Shown piece by piece: positions 26,632-36,640 of a DNA stretch of 64,000 nucleotides. How positions within the stretch are numbered: the stretch's first letter is position 1; each line of letters begins with the position of its first letter. Under the pieces are notes generated by a model, which was given only the letters and a program-made list of their open reading frames with translations, searched no databases and was not told the origin of the DNA. The position numbers were made by a program, and so were the translations under genes. Origin of the DNA: Emticicia sp037153985 (GTDB taxonomy: Bacteria > Bacteroidota > Bacteroidia > Cytophagales > Spirosomataceae); NCBI RefSeq assembly GCF_037153985.1, contig NZ_JBBAYI010000003.1, positions 406,854 through 470,853 on the forward strand. Direction: 5' to 3'.

Positions 26632-28597
26632 AGGCTTTCAGTCTGAACACAACTCCCCCTAATGGCGGAAGCATGATTTCCATAGAGTTTTCTTTTCCAT
26701 GAGAACTGATTTTCTCAGTATTCACTTCCCCATTTAGCACGCCTGTACCCCAATACTCAAGGGCATCGCTGTTAAATATTTCTTCATAAGTACCAGCCCC
26801 AAGTACACCTATTCTGTAACGACTTTGCGGAATCGGAGTAAAGTTTAAGACAACTATAATGTTTTCTTTTTCGTTGAATCCTTTGCGGGCATATACTATC
26901 ACGGCATTTTCGCGGTCGCTGGTATCAATCCATTCAAAGCCATCGGCCGAAAACTGTTTATCAAACAAAGCCCCTTCGTTACTATAAAGTTTATTAAGCC
27001 CCTTTATTAGTTCGTTAATCCCTCTGTTTGGTTTTTGTTCTAACAGATGCCAGTCGAGGCTTTTTTCAAAGTTCCATTCAGCATATTGTGCAAATTCGCC
27101 ACCCATAAACAAAAGTTTAGCACCCGGATGCGTAAACATATAAGTAAACAACAAGCGCAGATTAGCAAACTTACGCCATTGGTCGCCCGGCATTTTTTCT
27201 ATCAATGAGCCTTTTCCGTACACTACTTCATCGTGCGAAAGCGGCAACATAAAGTTTTCTGAAAAAGCATATACCAGACTGAAGGTAATGTCATTCTGGT
27301 GCCATTTACGATACATTGGGTCTTTAGCAAAGTATCGTAAAGTATCATTCATCCAACCCATCATCCATTTCATTCCAAAGCCTAGCCCCCCTGTATAAAC
27401 AGGGCGTGAGACCCCCGGAAATGCCGTTGACTCCTCGGCAATAGTTTGGGTATCAGGGAAACTTCTGTATATTTCTTCGTTAAGTTCTTTAAAAAGCGAA
27501 ATAACTTCCAGATTCTCGCGACCGCCAAATATATTTGGCACCCATTCGCCTGCATTACGTGAGTAATCTCGGTAGAGCATCGAGGCCACCGCATCAACGC
27601 GTAAGCCATCAGCATGAAACCTGTCAAGCCAGAAAAGTGCATTACTAATCAAAAAAGAGCGCACTTCATAACGTCCATAATTAAAGATATAGCTTTTCCA
27701 GTCTGGGTGGTAACCCTGACGTGGGTCTTCATGTTCATATAAAGCGGTGCCATCAAACCTGAATAACCCGTGTGCATCGCCAGGATAATGAGAAGGAACC
27801 CAGTCGAGCAATACACCTATACCATTTATATGGAGTTGCTCAACCAGATACATAAAGTCCTGAGGTGTTCCAAAACGGCTGCTAGTCGAAAAATAACCTG
27901 TAATCTGATACCCCCATGATGGTTCGTAAGGGTGTTGCATGATGGGCATAAATTCTACGTGCGTGAAGCCCATTTCTTTTACGTAAGGCACTAACGAATT
28001 AGCTATCTCACGATAAGTTAACCTGCGTTCAGGGTCTGAGGGGTCGCGTTGCCATGAGCCTAAATGAACTTCATACACCGAAATTGGCGCATTTAAAGCA
28101 TTTTTCTGGCGGCGGGTTTGCATCCACTCCTTATCTTTCCATTCATACCAAGTATCCCAAATGATTGATGCCGTTTTGGGTGGGTGCTCCCAATGCAGAG
28201 CGTAGGGGTCACCTTTTTCAATATCAGCACCTGTATTGGATGAAATAAAATATTTATATACTTCGCCATTTCCAATATTCGGAATCCAGCCCTCCCAGAT
28301 ACCCGAGCCATCCCAACGAGAAGCTAAAGGGTGCGCGCCGCGAGTCCAGCCATTAAAGTCTCCAATAACCGCTACATAACGCGCATTAGGCGCCCATACG
28401 GCAAAATAAGTTCCTACAACGCCCTGATTCTCGATCACATGAGACCCCATCTTTTCATAAAGGCGGTAGTGTTTACCAGCTTTGAAAAGATTAATGTCAA
28501 AATCAGTGAATAAACTAAAGGGTTCGACGTTTTTGAAAGTAGGAATGCTTGGTTGAGTTTCTTCTTGGTGCTTGGTAGAAGTAGTTTTCTTTGCCAT
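26630..28597 (-). CDS. glgB: 1,4-alpha-glucan branching enzyme
   Basis: The 655-residue GH13 enzyme makes alpha-1,6 branches in glycogen. It has an N-terminal CBM48 domain (residues about 50-140, GTYFAVWAPNARYVAVIGDFNGW), the GH13 barrel with DWVPSHYPGD, the nucleophile Asp in LRVDAVASMLYRDY, the acid/base Glu in AEESTAFPGV, and the third acid in LSHDEVVYGKGS, then a C-terminal beta domain. Length is normal for the short N-terminal type. It is monocistronic, with no other glg gene beside it, and terminates in the shared hairpin. Confidence 0.96.
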   Translation of the reverse strand: MAKKTTSTKHQEETQPSIPTFKNVEPFSLFTDFDINLFKAGKHYRLYEKMGSHVIENQGVVGTYFAVWAPNARYVAVIGDFNGWTRGAHPLASRWDGSGIWEGWIPNIGNGEVYKYFISSNTGADIEKGDPYALHWEHPPKTASIIWDTWYEWKDKEWMQTRRQKNALNAPISVYEVHLGSWQRDPSDPERRLTYREIANSLVPYVKEMGFTHVEFMPIMQHPYEPSWGYQITGYFSTSSRFGTPQDFMYLVEQLHINGIGVLLDWVPSHYPGDAHGLFRFDGTALYEHEDPRQGYHPDWKSYIFNYGRYEVRSFLISNALFWLDRFHADGLRVDAVASMLYRDYSRNAGEWVPNIFGGRENLEVISLFKELNEEIYRSFPDTQTIAEESTAFPGVSRPVYTGGLGFGMKWMMGWMNDTLRYFAKDPMYRKWHQNDITFSLVYAFSENFMLPLSHDEVVYGKGSLIEKMPGDQWRKFANLRLLFTYMFTHPGAKLLFMGGEFAQYAEWNFEKSLDWHLLEQKPNRGINELIKGLNKLYSNEGALFDKQFSADGFEWIDTSDRENAVIVYARKGFNEKENIIVVLNFTPIPQSRYRIGVLGAGTYEEIFNSDALEYWGTGVLNGEVNTEKISSHGKENSMEIMLPPLGGVVFRLKA

Positions 28598-28674
28598 AGG
28601 TCGAAGTAAATCAGGTTTTGTTTTTTCCGATTGGTAAAAATAGAAGAGTGGTTCTACAATTCCAAGAAGCCAAC

Positions 28675-28682
28675 TATATTTG
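28675..28682 (+). promoter_or_regulatory. -7 promoter element for rarA
   Basis: TATATTTG matches TAnnTTTG exactly and lies about 73 bp upstream of the rarA start. A -33 element was not clearly seen. Confidence 0.4.
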
Positions 28683-28755
28683 TCATTGAAAATATTTCTT
28701 TCTGTCAGAATAACGCTACGAATACTTTATTGCAAAATCTCATAACATTTACCTG

Positions 28756-30018
28756 ATGACTGCACCCCTCGCCGAACGATTACGCCCAAAGAAATTAGAT
28801 GATTATATCGGGCAAGAACATATTCTGGGCAAAAACAAGCCTCTCCGTAAGGCTATTGAGGCAAACCTTGTGCCTTCAATGATTTTGTGGGGCCCACCCG
28901 GTACCGGAAAAACTACTTTAGCCCTACTAATTGCCGAAACGACCAAAAGGCAGTTTCATCAACTCAATGCTGTAAGCTCTGGTGTTAAGGAACTGCGCGA
29001 AGTAATCGGAAGGCCATCGGGGTTATTTCCCCCAATTGTATTTATTGATGAGATTCATCGTTATAACAAATCTCAACAGGATTCACTACTGGCAGCCGTA
29101 GAAAAAGGGCAGATTACCCTTATTGGGGCGACTACCGAAAATCCTTCTTTTGAAATTAATAGTGCGGTGCTTTCGCGCTGTCAGGTATATGTGCTGGAAT
29201 CTTTCGGAGAAAAAGAATTAAAAGAACTTACCGACAGGGCTATAAGGGAAGACATAGTTTTAAAAGAAAGAGACATAAAAGTAGACTCTTACGACGCGCT
29301 GATGCGTCTTTCGGGAGGTGATGGTCGTAAACTTTTAAATTTGCTCGAAATTATCACTTTTTCTTTCCCGCCTGATGCGCCCATTGTGATTACTGATGAC
29401 TTGGTGGAAGAAGTAGCACAACGCAACATAGCCCGCTATGATAAATCGGGCGAGCAGCATTATGATATTATTTCGGCCTTTATAAAATCATTGCGGGGTT
29501 CAGACCCTAACGCAGCTTTATACTGGATGGCTCGTATGATTATAGCCGGAGAAGATGTGGAATTTATAGCCCGACGGATGCTGATTCTGGCCTCGGAAGA
29601 TATTGGCAATGCTAACCCTACTGCGGTAATTATGGCAAATAACTGTATGCAGGCAGTTAAGACCATTGGCTACCCTGAAAGTAGAATTATTTTGTCGCAG
29701 ACGGCTATTTATCTGGCCACTTCGCCCAAATCGAATGCGTCTTATATGGCTATTGAAAATGCTATTGCACTGGCAGAAAAGACCTCACACCTACCCGTGC
29801 CATTAGCTCTGCGCAATGCGCCTACCAAACTAATGAAGCAAATTGGCTATGGTAAAGATTATAAATATGCCCACAATTACGAGGGTAATTTTACGAAACT
29901 CAACTTTTTGCCCGACGACCTGAAAGGCACCAAACTTTACGAACCCAGCAACAATGCCCGTGAGAACGAAATTCGTAGGCAATTGCAGGCGTGGTGGGCT
30001 GAGTGGTATGGGTATTGA
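28756..30018 (+). CDS. rarA: Replication-associated recombination ATPase RarA/MgsA
   Basis: The 420-residue AAA+ ATPase acts at stalled replication forks. It begins APLAERLRPKKLDDYIGQEHIL, the typical N-terminus of the family. Walker A is GPPGTGKTTLA (about residues 46-56), Walker B is IVFIDEIHRYNKSQQD, sensor 1 is IGATTENPSFEIN, and the C-terminal tetramerisation part includes GSDPNAALYWMARMI and RRMLILASEDIGNANP. Length is normal. The gene is transcribed alone from a TAnnTTTG promoter and is convergent with the small open frame and GMC gene downstream. Confidence 0.95.
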   Translation: MTAPLAERLRPKKLDDYIGQEHILGKNKPLRKAIEANLVPSMILWGPPGTGKTTLALLIAETTKRQFHQLNAVSSGVKELREVIGRPSGLFPPIVFIDEIHRYNKSQQDSLLAAVEKGQITLIGATTENPSFEINSAVLSRCQVYVLESFGEKELKELTDRAIREDIVLKERDIKVDSYDALMRLSGGDGRKLLNLLEIITFSFPPDAPIVITDDLVEEVAQRNIARYDKSGEQHYDIISAFIKSLRGSDPNAALYWMARMIIAGEDVEFIARRMLILASEDIGNANPTAVIMANNCMQAVKTIGYPESRIILSQTAIYLATSPKSNASYMAIENAIALAEKTSHLPVPLALRNAPTKLMKQIGYGKDYKYAHNYEGNFTKLNFLPDDLKGTKLYEPSNNARENEIRRQLQAWWAEWYGY

Positions 30019-30034
30019 GACCAATAATTAGGCT

Positions 30035-30142
30035 TTAAGTTTCGTCTTTAAATTTTATTAGCAATAATACTCTGGTTTTCTCTTTGGTATGAGAAGCATA
30101 GGCTTTAATAACTTCTTCTTTAGTCAGCTTAACAGCAATCAT
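30035..30142 (-). CDS. Possible 35-residue open frame of unknown nature
   Basis: An ATG-initiated minus-strand frame reads MIAVKLTKEEVIKAYASHT, then a basic and hydrophobic stretch, and stops at TAA 30035-30037. It is compositionally like a small protein (charged helix, then beta-like VLLLIKF), but is too short to assign and may be a remnant. It fills the gap between convergent rarA and GMC genes. No ribosome-binding evidence can be given in this lineage. Confidence 0.25.
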   Translation of the reverse strand: MIAVKLTKEEVIKAYASHTKEKTRVLLLIKFKDET

Positions 30143-30237
30143 TTATATTTAAGGTATATAAGTGATTAATTAAATTCCAAAAGCAAAGCCTTGAAGGTTC
30201 TCACCTACAAGGCCCACTTATACATTCAAAATCCATC

Positions 30238-31953
30238 CTACAAATTCCCTTTCTTCAATTCCTTCACAGCATAATCAGCAGCGCGGGCTGTTAGGGCCAT
30301 GTAAGTGAGCGATGGGTTTTGGGTTGAGGTTGAGGTCATGCAAGCACCATCGGTTACGAATACGTTTTTGCATTCGTGCAGGGCATTCCATTTATTGAGT
30401 AAGGAAGTTTTAGGGTCTTTACCCATTCTTACGCCACCCATTTCGTGAATATCAAGCCCGGGAGTACGGTTTGAATCATTGGTACGAATATTTTTGAAAC
30501 CTGCTTTGGTATACATTTCTGTGAGTTGCTCAAAGAAATCTTTCACCATTTTACGGTCGTTATCATCATAATCAACCGAAATGCTCAATTGTGGAATACC
30601 CCAAGGGTCAAGTTTCGATTTATCTAATCTTACATAGTTACTTTCTTTCGGAATGGTCTCTCCCATCATGTGCGAACCTACATTCCATACATTATTCAAA
30701 TATGGGTTCAATAAACCTTTTTTCAAATCTTCGCCCATACCGCTTCTATCATCACGCATATATCTGCCTGCCTGAAAACCAGAAGCATACCCACGCAAGA
30801 AATCAGTTTCTTGCTTGAATACATTACGAAAACGTGGAATATAAGGGGAGTTCGGACGGCGACCATCGGTTGTACTATCCAGATAACCTTCGTAGTCAGC
30901 ACTGATGGTAGCTGTATAATTATGAAAAGCTATGTATTTACCCAACAAACCATTATCATTACCCAAACCATTCGGGAAACGACTCGAAACAGAATTTAAC
31001 AGAATCAGATTTGAGTTTAATGCTGCGGCGTTTACAAAAATAATGCGGGCATAATACTCGGTCATTTGTTTGGTATTGGCATCAATTACTCTTACGCCTG
31101 TGGCTTTGCCTTTCTTTTCATCATAAATGATTGAATGCACCACCGAGTCAGGGCGAAGTGTCATTTTTCCGGTTTTAGCCGCCCACGGCAATGTAGAGGC
31201 ATTACTGCTGAAATAACCACCAAACGGACAGCCACGTTCGCAAATGGTACGGTGTTGGCATTTGGCTCTCCCTTGCGCAAGATGAACTGGTTTAGGGTCA
31301 GTAATGTGCGCACAACGGCCCATAATAATATGGCGGTCGGTATAGTTTTTAGCAACCTGTTGGCTGAAATACTTTTCGACACAGTTCATTTCATGAGGTG
31401 GTAGAAACTCTCCGTCAGGCAAACTTGCCAAGCCATCTTTATTGCCTGAAATACCCGCGAATTTCTCAACATAGCTATACCACGGAGCAATATCATCATA
31501 ACCAATAGGCCATTCTACCGCGAAACCGTCACGGGCAGGGCCTTCAAAATCATATTTTGACCATCGTTGGGTTTGTCTGGCCCAAAGCAAAGACTTACCA
31601 CCCGTCTGATAGCCGCGAATCCAGTCGAAAGGTTTTTCCTGTACATACGGGTGTTCGGCATCTTTCACAAAGAACTGCTCTGTTCCCTCATAAAAAGCAT
31701 AACATTTACTCACAATCGGGTTAGCATCTCTTACTTCTTTTTTCAATTGCCCGCGATGCTCAAACTCCCAAGGTTGCATCATGGTTGTTGGGTAATCAGT
31801 TACGTGTTTTACTTCACGGCCACGTTCCAGTACCAACGTACGAAGCCCTTTTCCGGTTAATTCTTTGGCAGCCCAACCTCCGCTAATGCCCGAACCAATA
31901 ACAATGGCATCGAAAGTTTGTGCCGCAACAGCATCTATATTAAAATATGACAT
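30238..31953 (-). CDS. GMC oxidoreductase, gluconate/glucoside dehydrogenase large-subunit type
   Basis: The 571-residue flavoprotein has the FAD-binding fold at its start (IVIGSGISGGWAAKEL, with LVLERGRE), the GMC-type TGGKSLLWARQTQRW loop, a cysteine cluster CQHRTICERGCPFGGY seen in dehydrogenase members, and the C-terminal active-site HEMGGVRMG with TQNPSLTYMALTARAADYA. Together with the small subunit encoded just upstream it should form a periplasmic or membrane-associated dehydrogenase for a sugar or sugar acid, passing electrons to a c-type cytochrome. The pair resembles both gluconate 2-dehydrogenase and glucoside 3-dehydrogenase. The large subunit carries no signal peptide; export would be by piggy-back on the Tat signal of the small subunit. 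Confidence 0.88.
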   Translation of the reverse strand: MSYFNIDAVAAQTFDAIVIGSGISGGWAAKELTGKGLRTLVLERGREVKHVTDYPTTMMQPWEFEHRGQLKKEVRDANPIVSKCYAFYEGTEQFFVKDAEHPYVQEKPFDWIRGYQTGGKSLLWARQTQRWSKYDFEGPARDGFAVEWPIGYDDIAPWYSYVEKFAGISGNKDGLASLPDGEFLPPHEMNCVEKYFSQQVAKNYTDRHIIMGRCAHITDPKPVHLAQGRAKCQHRTICERGCPFGGYFSSNASTLPWAAKTGKMTLRPDSVVHSIIYDEKKGKATGVRVIDANTKQMTEYYARIIFVNAAALNSNLILLNSVSSRFPNGLGNDNGLLGKYIAFHNYTATISADYEGYLDSTTDGRRPNSPYIPRFRNVFKQETDFLRGYASGFQAGRYMRDDRSGMGEDLKKGLLNPYLNNVWNVGSHMMGETIPKESNYVRLDKSKLDPWGIPQLSISVDYDDNDRKMVKDFFEQLTEMYTKAGFKNIRTNDSNRTPGLDIHEMGGVRMGKDPKTSLLNKWNALHECKNVFVTDGACMTSTSTQNPSLTYMALTARAADYAVKELKKGNL

Positions 31954-31989
31954 AATTTGTAAATTAAATTTAATAACAGTTAGGATTTT

Positions 31990-32523
31990 TTACTTACCAG
32001 CCTGCGTTTTGGCAGGCACACAACCATGATAACGCCCCGGAATAAACTCGTACACACGTAGGTTAGTCATGACATACTCTGAGTTCAGATAGCCTTGAAT
32101 AGTAAGATTTTTTACCAACCTGATAAACCCTTTCTCGGTATCATTGCCAGCCTTATCCATTTTGTTTAATACTGCCAGTTTTTGTGTGGGTTCGCAAGAA
32201 ATAAAAGTTTTATTATATTCTTTTCTGGCTATTTCGTCAACTGCTACCAGCCCTTTGGCAAAGGTATCCTGCGCTTTGGTGTCGTAGCAATCAGCAACCA
32301 TAAGGGTAACGAATTTATCTACGTTCAGGTCTTTGGCACCAGGGGTATCTGTTTTCGGAATAATGGTTCCTACTACTTCGGCTAACAGGGTTTCTTGTAA
32401 AGGTGTAAGAATAATAGAAGATTGCTGGAGGGTTTCTTTACTCCAGGCATTAGCCCAGGAAGGTAAAACAAGAGTACTACCAATACTCAGGGCAAATGTT
32501 TTTAAGGCCGCTCGTCGTTGCAT
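31990..32523 (-). CDS. Gluconate 2-dehydrogenase subunit 3 family protein
   Basis: The 177-residue protein starts MQRRAALKTFALSIGSTLVLP, a twin-arginine-type signal (RRAALK plus hydrophobic core) that ends in ANAWS. The mature part (LTPLQETLLAEVVGTIIPKTDTPGAKDLNVDKFV) matches the small gamma-type subunit of membrane-bound gluconate dehydrogenase, which helps assembly and export of the GMC flavin subunit. The GMC gene follows 36 bp later on the same strand, so the two are an operon. The third, cytochrome c subunit is not in the immediate neighbourhood; a separate DUF1549/DUF1553 protein with a c-haem site lies 1 kb upstream. Confidence 0.9.
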   Translation of the reverse strand: MQRRAALKTFALSIGSTLVLPSWANAWSKETLQQSSIILTPLQETLLAEVVGTIIPKTDTPGAKDLNVDKFVTLMVADCYDTKAQDTFAKGLVAVDEIARKEYNKTFISCEPTQKLAVLNKMDKAGNDTEKGFIRLVKNLTIQGYLNSEYVMTNLRVYEFIPGRYHGCVPAKTQAGK

Positions 32524-32760
32524 TGTTATGTCAGGGATGAATTTTTACGCAATTTACAGATTTATCAGCAAAGAACTTCAAGCGTTCTTCAAAATCGTCG
32601 TTAAAGAACGCTTTACAGGATGATATATTTTTTATGTTAACACTGAAAAACAAATTACCACGACGTAACACAAGATTTCATATATAACCACCCCGAGGAG
32701 TACAATCGTATAGAAAATCTGGCAAACCCTCGTGGTAAAACTATTATACTAACAATTAAC

Positions 32761-33459
32761 TTATTGACCCTCAATTTTAGTTAATTCCATATAGCTCTGG
32801 CGATTGCCTTTTTCATCGAACTGCTCCAATTTTACCAGCCCTACCCCTTTTGCCAGATATTCAACACATTTTAATTTACGATTACCCATGAATTTCATAG
32901 CCAAATCATAAGTCAGTTTTGCACATTCAAATTTTCCGGCAGGAGTCTCTATTGTTTCGTAGGCTTCAACTTTACGGTTAGCAATGTTGGCATTCATATT
33001 CATGATAGTCATGCCTCCTTCAAAACCTGACTTAATATTTACGCTGGCATCTTTTAGGGTATCTCCCACTTTTAAATCTCTGGGGTATACCATCTGGTCG
33101 CCGGTGACACTCACTTTAATATCGGGCGACTTAGGCATCATATCAGCACTTATGTTCCGAATATCTGTGTAATAATCGCCGTCTACACATTTCCCTGTCG
33201 ATTCACTTTTTGAAAGTAGTTTGTTTTTTGCATCATATATTTCATGAGCAAATTTTACCGACATACCTCCGGCATCGGGGCTATACTCCAGCACTTCATA
33301 TCTAGTAGTAAGCGTTGGTTTATTTTTTTTGTCGTAAGAAGTCATTTCAACTTTCATTCCTTTCTTGAAATTGAAATAACCGCCACAATCTTGCGAAAAG
33401 GCTGTATTGAAGTTCAGTAGAAGCGTAAGCGCGACAAGAATCGAAAATATTTTTTTCAT
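32761..33459 (-). CDS. Secreted DUF3108-like (TapB-type) protein
   Basis: The 232-residue protein has a signal peptide (ILVALTLLLNFNTAFSQ) then a beta-rich domain: GGYFNFKKGMKVEMTSYDKK, later SVTGDQMVYPRDLKVGDTLKDAS and YETIETPAGKFECAKLTYD. This pattern of a signal peptide followed by a lipocalin-like beta sheet with a conserved G-x-F-x-C segment is seen in DUF3108 and the Bacteroidota TapB-type proteins. The function is unknown; such proteins are probably periplasmic or surface exposed. It stands alone between two dehydrogenase-type loci. Confidence 0.6.
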   Translation of the reverse strand: MKKIFSILVALTLLLNFNTAFSQDCGGYFNFKKGMKVEMTSYDKKNKPTLTTRYEVLEYSPDAGGMSVKFAHEIYDAKNKLLSKSESTGKCVDGDYYTDIRNISADMMPKSPDIKVSVTGDQMVYPRDLKVGDTLKDASVNIKSGFEGGMTIMNMNANIANRKVEAYETIETPAGKFECAKLTYDLAMKFMGNRKLKCVEYLAKGVGLVKLEQFDEKGNRQSYMELTKIEGQ

Positions 33460-33585
33460 GGTTCTAATGTATTTTTAAATGACACTTCTAATAAACAAAT
33501 ATTCCTGATTATTAGTATTTCCAGACCTGAATTAAACCTGAAAATTTATTAAGTGTTTGTTGCTTCGCCCAGAAATATACGTTTT

Positions 33586-36330
33586 CTATTCTTTTGTTAC
33601 AATTTCATCCAGATTCAGCATGGCATTGGCAGTAACGGCCATTGCTGCCAGTTTAGGGGAGGTGTCTGACCTCCCAAAGAATTTATAGGCTTCCACAGGG
33701 TTCTTGCTATATTCTTTTTCGGTTTGTTTATAAAGCTTTGCAAGTACCTGTAATTTTTTAATGTCGATGTCGTGCATCATAATCAGGTTAAAACCTGCCT
33801 GTATCTGTTCTTCGGGAGTTTTGCCCTTTTTGAGCATATTTTTTGCCAATTCCTGCGCGGCCTCTACATATACGGGGTCGTTGAGGGTTACAAGAGCTTG
33901 TAAGGGAGTATTAGTGCGCAAGCGTCTCAGCTGACAGAATTCGCGGCTTGGGGCATCGAACGACATCATTGACGGGTACGGTGCTGTACGTTTCCAGAAA
34001 GTGTAAATAGCCCGACGATATTTATCTTCACCCTGTGAAAGTTTCCAAGATTCGCCACTCCACGGCGACTGCCATAACCCTTCAGGCTGGTATGGCATTA
34101 CGCTTTTACCATACATTTTTTTTGATAGCAACCCGCTTACCAAAAGAGCTTGGTCTCGTACCTGTTCGGCTGTGAGGCGGATACGTGGCCCACGAGCCAA
34201 GTAACGATTGTAAGGGTCTTTCTCGAGAAGCTCTTTATTGACTTCTGACGATTGTTGATAAGTGCCCGACATCACAATCATTTTGAGTAGCTTCTTAATG
34301 CTCCATTTCATATCATTCTGAAAGCTAACTGCCAGATAATCGAGCAATTCGGGGTTACTTGCACTAAAGCCTTGTGTACCGAAGTCTTCAACGGTTTCTA
34401 CAATACCTGTTCCGAAAATTTGTTCCCAGAACCGATTCACAGTCACCCGTGCCGTAAGCGGATTATTGCCGTCTACCAACCATTTTGCTAGACCTAAACG
34501 GTTTTTAGGATAGTTTTCGGGCATTTTTGATAAATACTTCGGCACATCTGGTTTAACTGCCTTTCCATGTACTAACCAGTTGCCGCGTTCAAAAATGTGT
34601 TGCTCACGAGCCAAATCGCCTTCTCCTTCACTCATAATGGGCGTAAAATCGGCTTTGGCGTTTAATATCTGCTTATATTGTAATTCAACTGATTCGTATT
34701 CTTTTCCTTCCCCGAAAGTTTTCTGAAACGACAACCATTTAATCTGTAACCAATCTTTAGGCTTTTTGGGATTATTAAAAACGAAGTATAGATCGTGTTT
34801 ACCCACCATTTTGGGCAAAGGGTAAAACATAACCGTATCACCTGCCTTCGGAATAGGAATAGTCAGAATGTTTTTACCGTTTACGTCAGTGTCTCTGATA
34901 TACAAGGTTCCTTTTTCAGTACCTGTATTAAAGTTCATCACCAGCCGGTCTTTATCAGTAAGTGTTACTCCTTTCAGACGGCCATACCCTGTATGCTGTA
35001 AACCAAGATACTTGGCATCGAGCAAAGATGAGGTTCCTTCTGAAAGGGGTTCAATGGCATGAGAATTAAATTTAGGCTCAAGAACCTCCACAAATTTTTC
35101 AAAATCTTTTTCGTTTCTTCCCTTCGCCAGAATCCATTTTTTTACTTCTTCTATTTTTATAGAATCTTCTGGTTTATAGAATCTTAAATAAGGAGTGTCG
35201 CTAACAACGTCTTCGTCGCGGGCATTATTAAAAAACGCCATTACTTTGTAATATTCTTCATGCACAAAGGGGTCGTACGGATGCGTATGACACTGCACAC
35301 ACCCCATGGTAGTGCCTTGCCATACGTCAAAAGTAGTATTTACGCGGTCGATAGTTGCCGCCACCCTGAACTCCTCATCAACGGTACCGCCTTCATCGTT
35401 ATTCATGGTATTACGATGAAACCCCGTAGCTATCAGTTGGTTTTTGGTTGGGTTTGGGAGTAAATCGCCGGCTAATTGCTCAATTGTAAACTCGTCGAAT
35501 GGCTTGTCTTTATTAAAGGCTTCAATGACATAATCACGGTATCGCCAGATATTTCTGTATACATCCCGTTCATATCCTTTTGTGTCGGCATATCGGGCAA
35601 GGTCAAGCCACATGGCGGCCCAACGCTCACCATAAGCCGATGAAGCCAGTAGCTGGTCGACTACTTTTTCGTAAGCATTTTCAGAATTATCTTGCAGAAA
35701 TGCCTGTAATTGTTGTTCTGTGGGAGGCAGGCCCGTGAGGTCTAAATACACGCGCCGTAACAAGGTACCCTTATCAGCCTGTGGCGAGTGGCGCAAGCCT
35801 TCTTCTTTGAGTTTATGTAACACAAAGTTATCTATCTCGTTTTTGGCAAATCGGGTTTCATCATCTTTATAAAGACCTAAACGCGCAAAAAAACCACCTA
35901 CCGAAGGCACATCTGGTTTTGCTGGCTTTTTATAAGCCCAATGGTCTCCCCAAGGCGCGCCTTGGTCAATCCATTTTTTCAAGAGCGTTATTTCTTCATG
36001 GCTTAAAGGGTCTTTGCCTTTAGGCATACGCTCTTCGGTATCTTTTGTAACAAGTCGTTTGTAGAACTCCGAGTGTTCGGCATCGCCGGGTAAAATAGCC
36101 ACTTTACCTGATTTCCCTTTGGTATTGATTGCCTCGTGCGAAAACAGAAAACTAACATCTCCTGCTTTTTTTACACCTCCATGGCACGACACACAATGCT
36201 TGTTCAAAATCGGTTTGATTTCGGTATTGAAATCGACCTGACTTGAAAAAGGATTAAAGCTGAATGCCATCATGCCTGCAATACCTAAGGCTGCTAGTCC
36301 GGCTATGGAAATCTTAACGGTATTTGTCAT
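33586..36330 (-). CDS. PSCyt1/DUF1549/DUF1553 c-type cytochrome protein
   Basis: The protein is about 914 residues from ATG 36330; a longer frame to 36372 would start upstream of the putative promoter at 36360 and adds no signal peptide, so 36330 is preferred. It has a hydrophobic N-terminus, then a PSCyt1 haem motif in NKHCVSCHGG (residues about 38-45), a DUF1549 domain (LRRVYLDLTGLPPTE, with ERWAAMWLDLARYADTKGYE) and a DUF1553 domain (NRFWEQIFGTGIVETVEDFGTQG; TFWKRTAPYPSMMSFDAPSREFC). Such proteins are abundant in Planctomycetota and in Bacteroidota that degrade polysaccharides. They are exported and thought to oxidise sugars. The usual DUF1501 partner is not adjacent. Confidence 0.9.
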   Translation of the reverse strand: MTNTVKISIAGLAALGIAGMMAFSFNPFSSQVDFNTEIKPILNKHCVSCHGGVKKAGDVSFLFSHEAINTKGKSGKVAILPGDAEHSEFYKRLVTKDTEERMPKGKDPLSHEEITLLKKWIDQGAPWGDHWAYKKPAKPDVPSVGGFFARLGLYKDDETRFAKNEIDNFVLHKLKEEGLRHSPQADKGTLLRRVYLDLTGLPPTEQQLQAFLQDNSENAYEKVVDQLLASSAYGERWAAMWLDLARYADTKGYERDVYRNIWRYRDYVIEAFNKDKPFDEFTIEQLAGDLLPNPTKNQLIATGFHRNTMNNDEGGTVDEEFRVAATIDRVNTTFDVWQGTTMGCVQCHTHPYDPFVHEEYYKVMAFFNNARDEDVVSDTPYLRFYKPEDSIKIEEVKKWILAKGRNEKDFEKFVEVLEPKFNSHAIEPLSEGTSSLLDAKYLGLQHTGYGRLKGVTLTDKDRLVMNFNTGTEKGTLYIRDTDVNGKNILTIPIPKAGDTVMFYPLPKMVGKHDLYFVFNNPKKPKDWLQIKWLSFQKTFGEGKEYESVELQYKQILNAKADFTPIMSEGEGDLAREQHIFERGNWLVHGKAVKPDVPKYLSKMPENYPKNRLGLAKWLVDGNNPLTARVTVNRFWEQIFGTGIVETVEDFGTQGFSASNPELLDYLAVSFQNDMKWSIKKLLKMIVMSGTYQQSSEVNKELLEKDPYNRYLARGPRIRLTAEQVRDQALLVSGLLSKKMYGKSVMPYQPEGLWQSPWSGESWKLSQGEDKYRRAIYTFWKRTAPYPSMMSFDAPSREFCQLRRLRTNTPLQALVTLNDPVYVEAAQELAKNMLKKGKTPEEQIQAGFNLIMMHDIDIKKLQVLAKLYKQTEKEYSKNPVEAYKFFGRSDTSPKLAAMAVTANAMLNLDEIVTKE

Positions 36331-36640
36331 AAACTTGTCTATACAACATATATTCTTTACAAATTTATACATTAGAATTTTTACAGCCTTATTTTTTAGC
36401 GAATAAATTCATTAGAATAGCATTGGTTTTTATCAGATAAGATATTTACATAAAAATCTGACCAGATTTGTAAGTTTTCAAAAATCATCACTAAATTTAA
36501 CCATTCGACACTCCGTTTGCTTGTATTGTATGATTATCATTTGTAGATTCTTGATAATACCTCAAAATTTGAATCGAAATTATTTCACATAAACCTAATT
36601 TTAATTTTATTCACGCTAAAACCATAGCTTAGAATTAAAA
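36331..36640. other. Intergenic region between divergent genes
   Basis: This 310-bp AT-rich stretch separates the minus-strand cytochrome gene from the plus-strand coiled-coil gene. It contains one good minus-strand -7 box (36360-36367). No open frame, clear repeat or RNA structure was seen. Confidence 0.5.
36360..36367 (-). promoter_or_regulatory. -7 promoter element for the DUF1549/DUF1553 gene
   Basis: On the minus strand TAAATTTG matches TAnnTTTG. Its position argues for the translation start at 36330 over the upstream ATG at 36372. Confidence 0.4.

Noticed and set aside
32655..32738. TTACCACGA/TCGTGGTAA inverted repeat with a 66-base loop
   Set aside because: The loop is too long for a convincing hairpin and no conserved RNA structure could be recognised.
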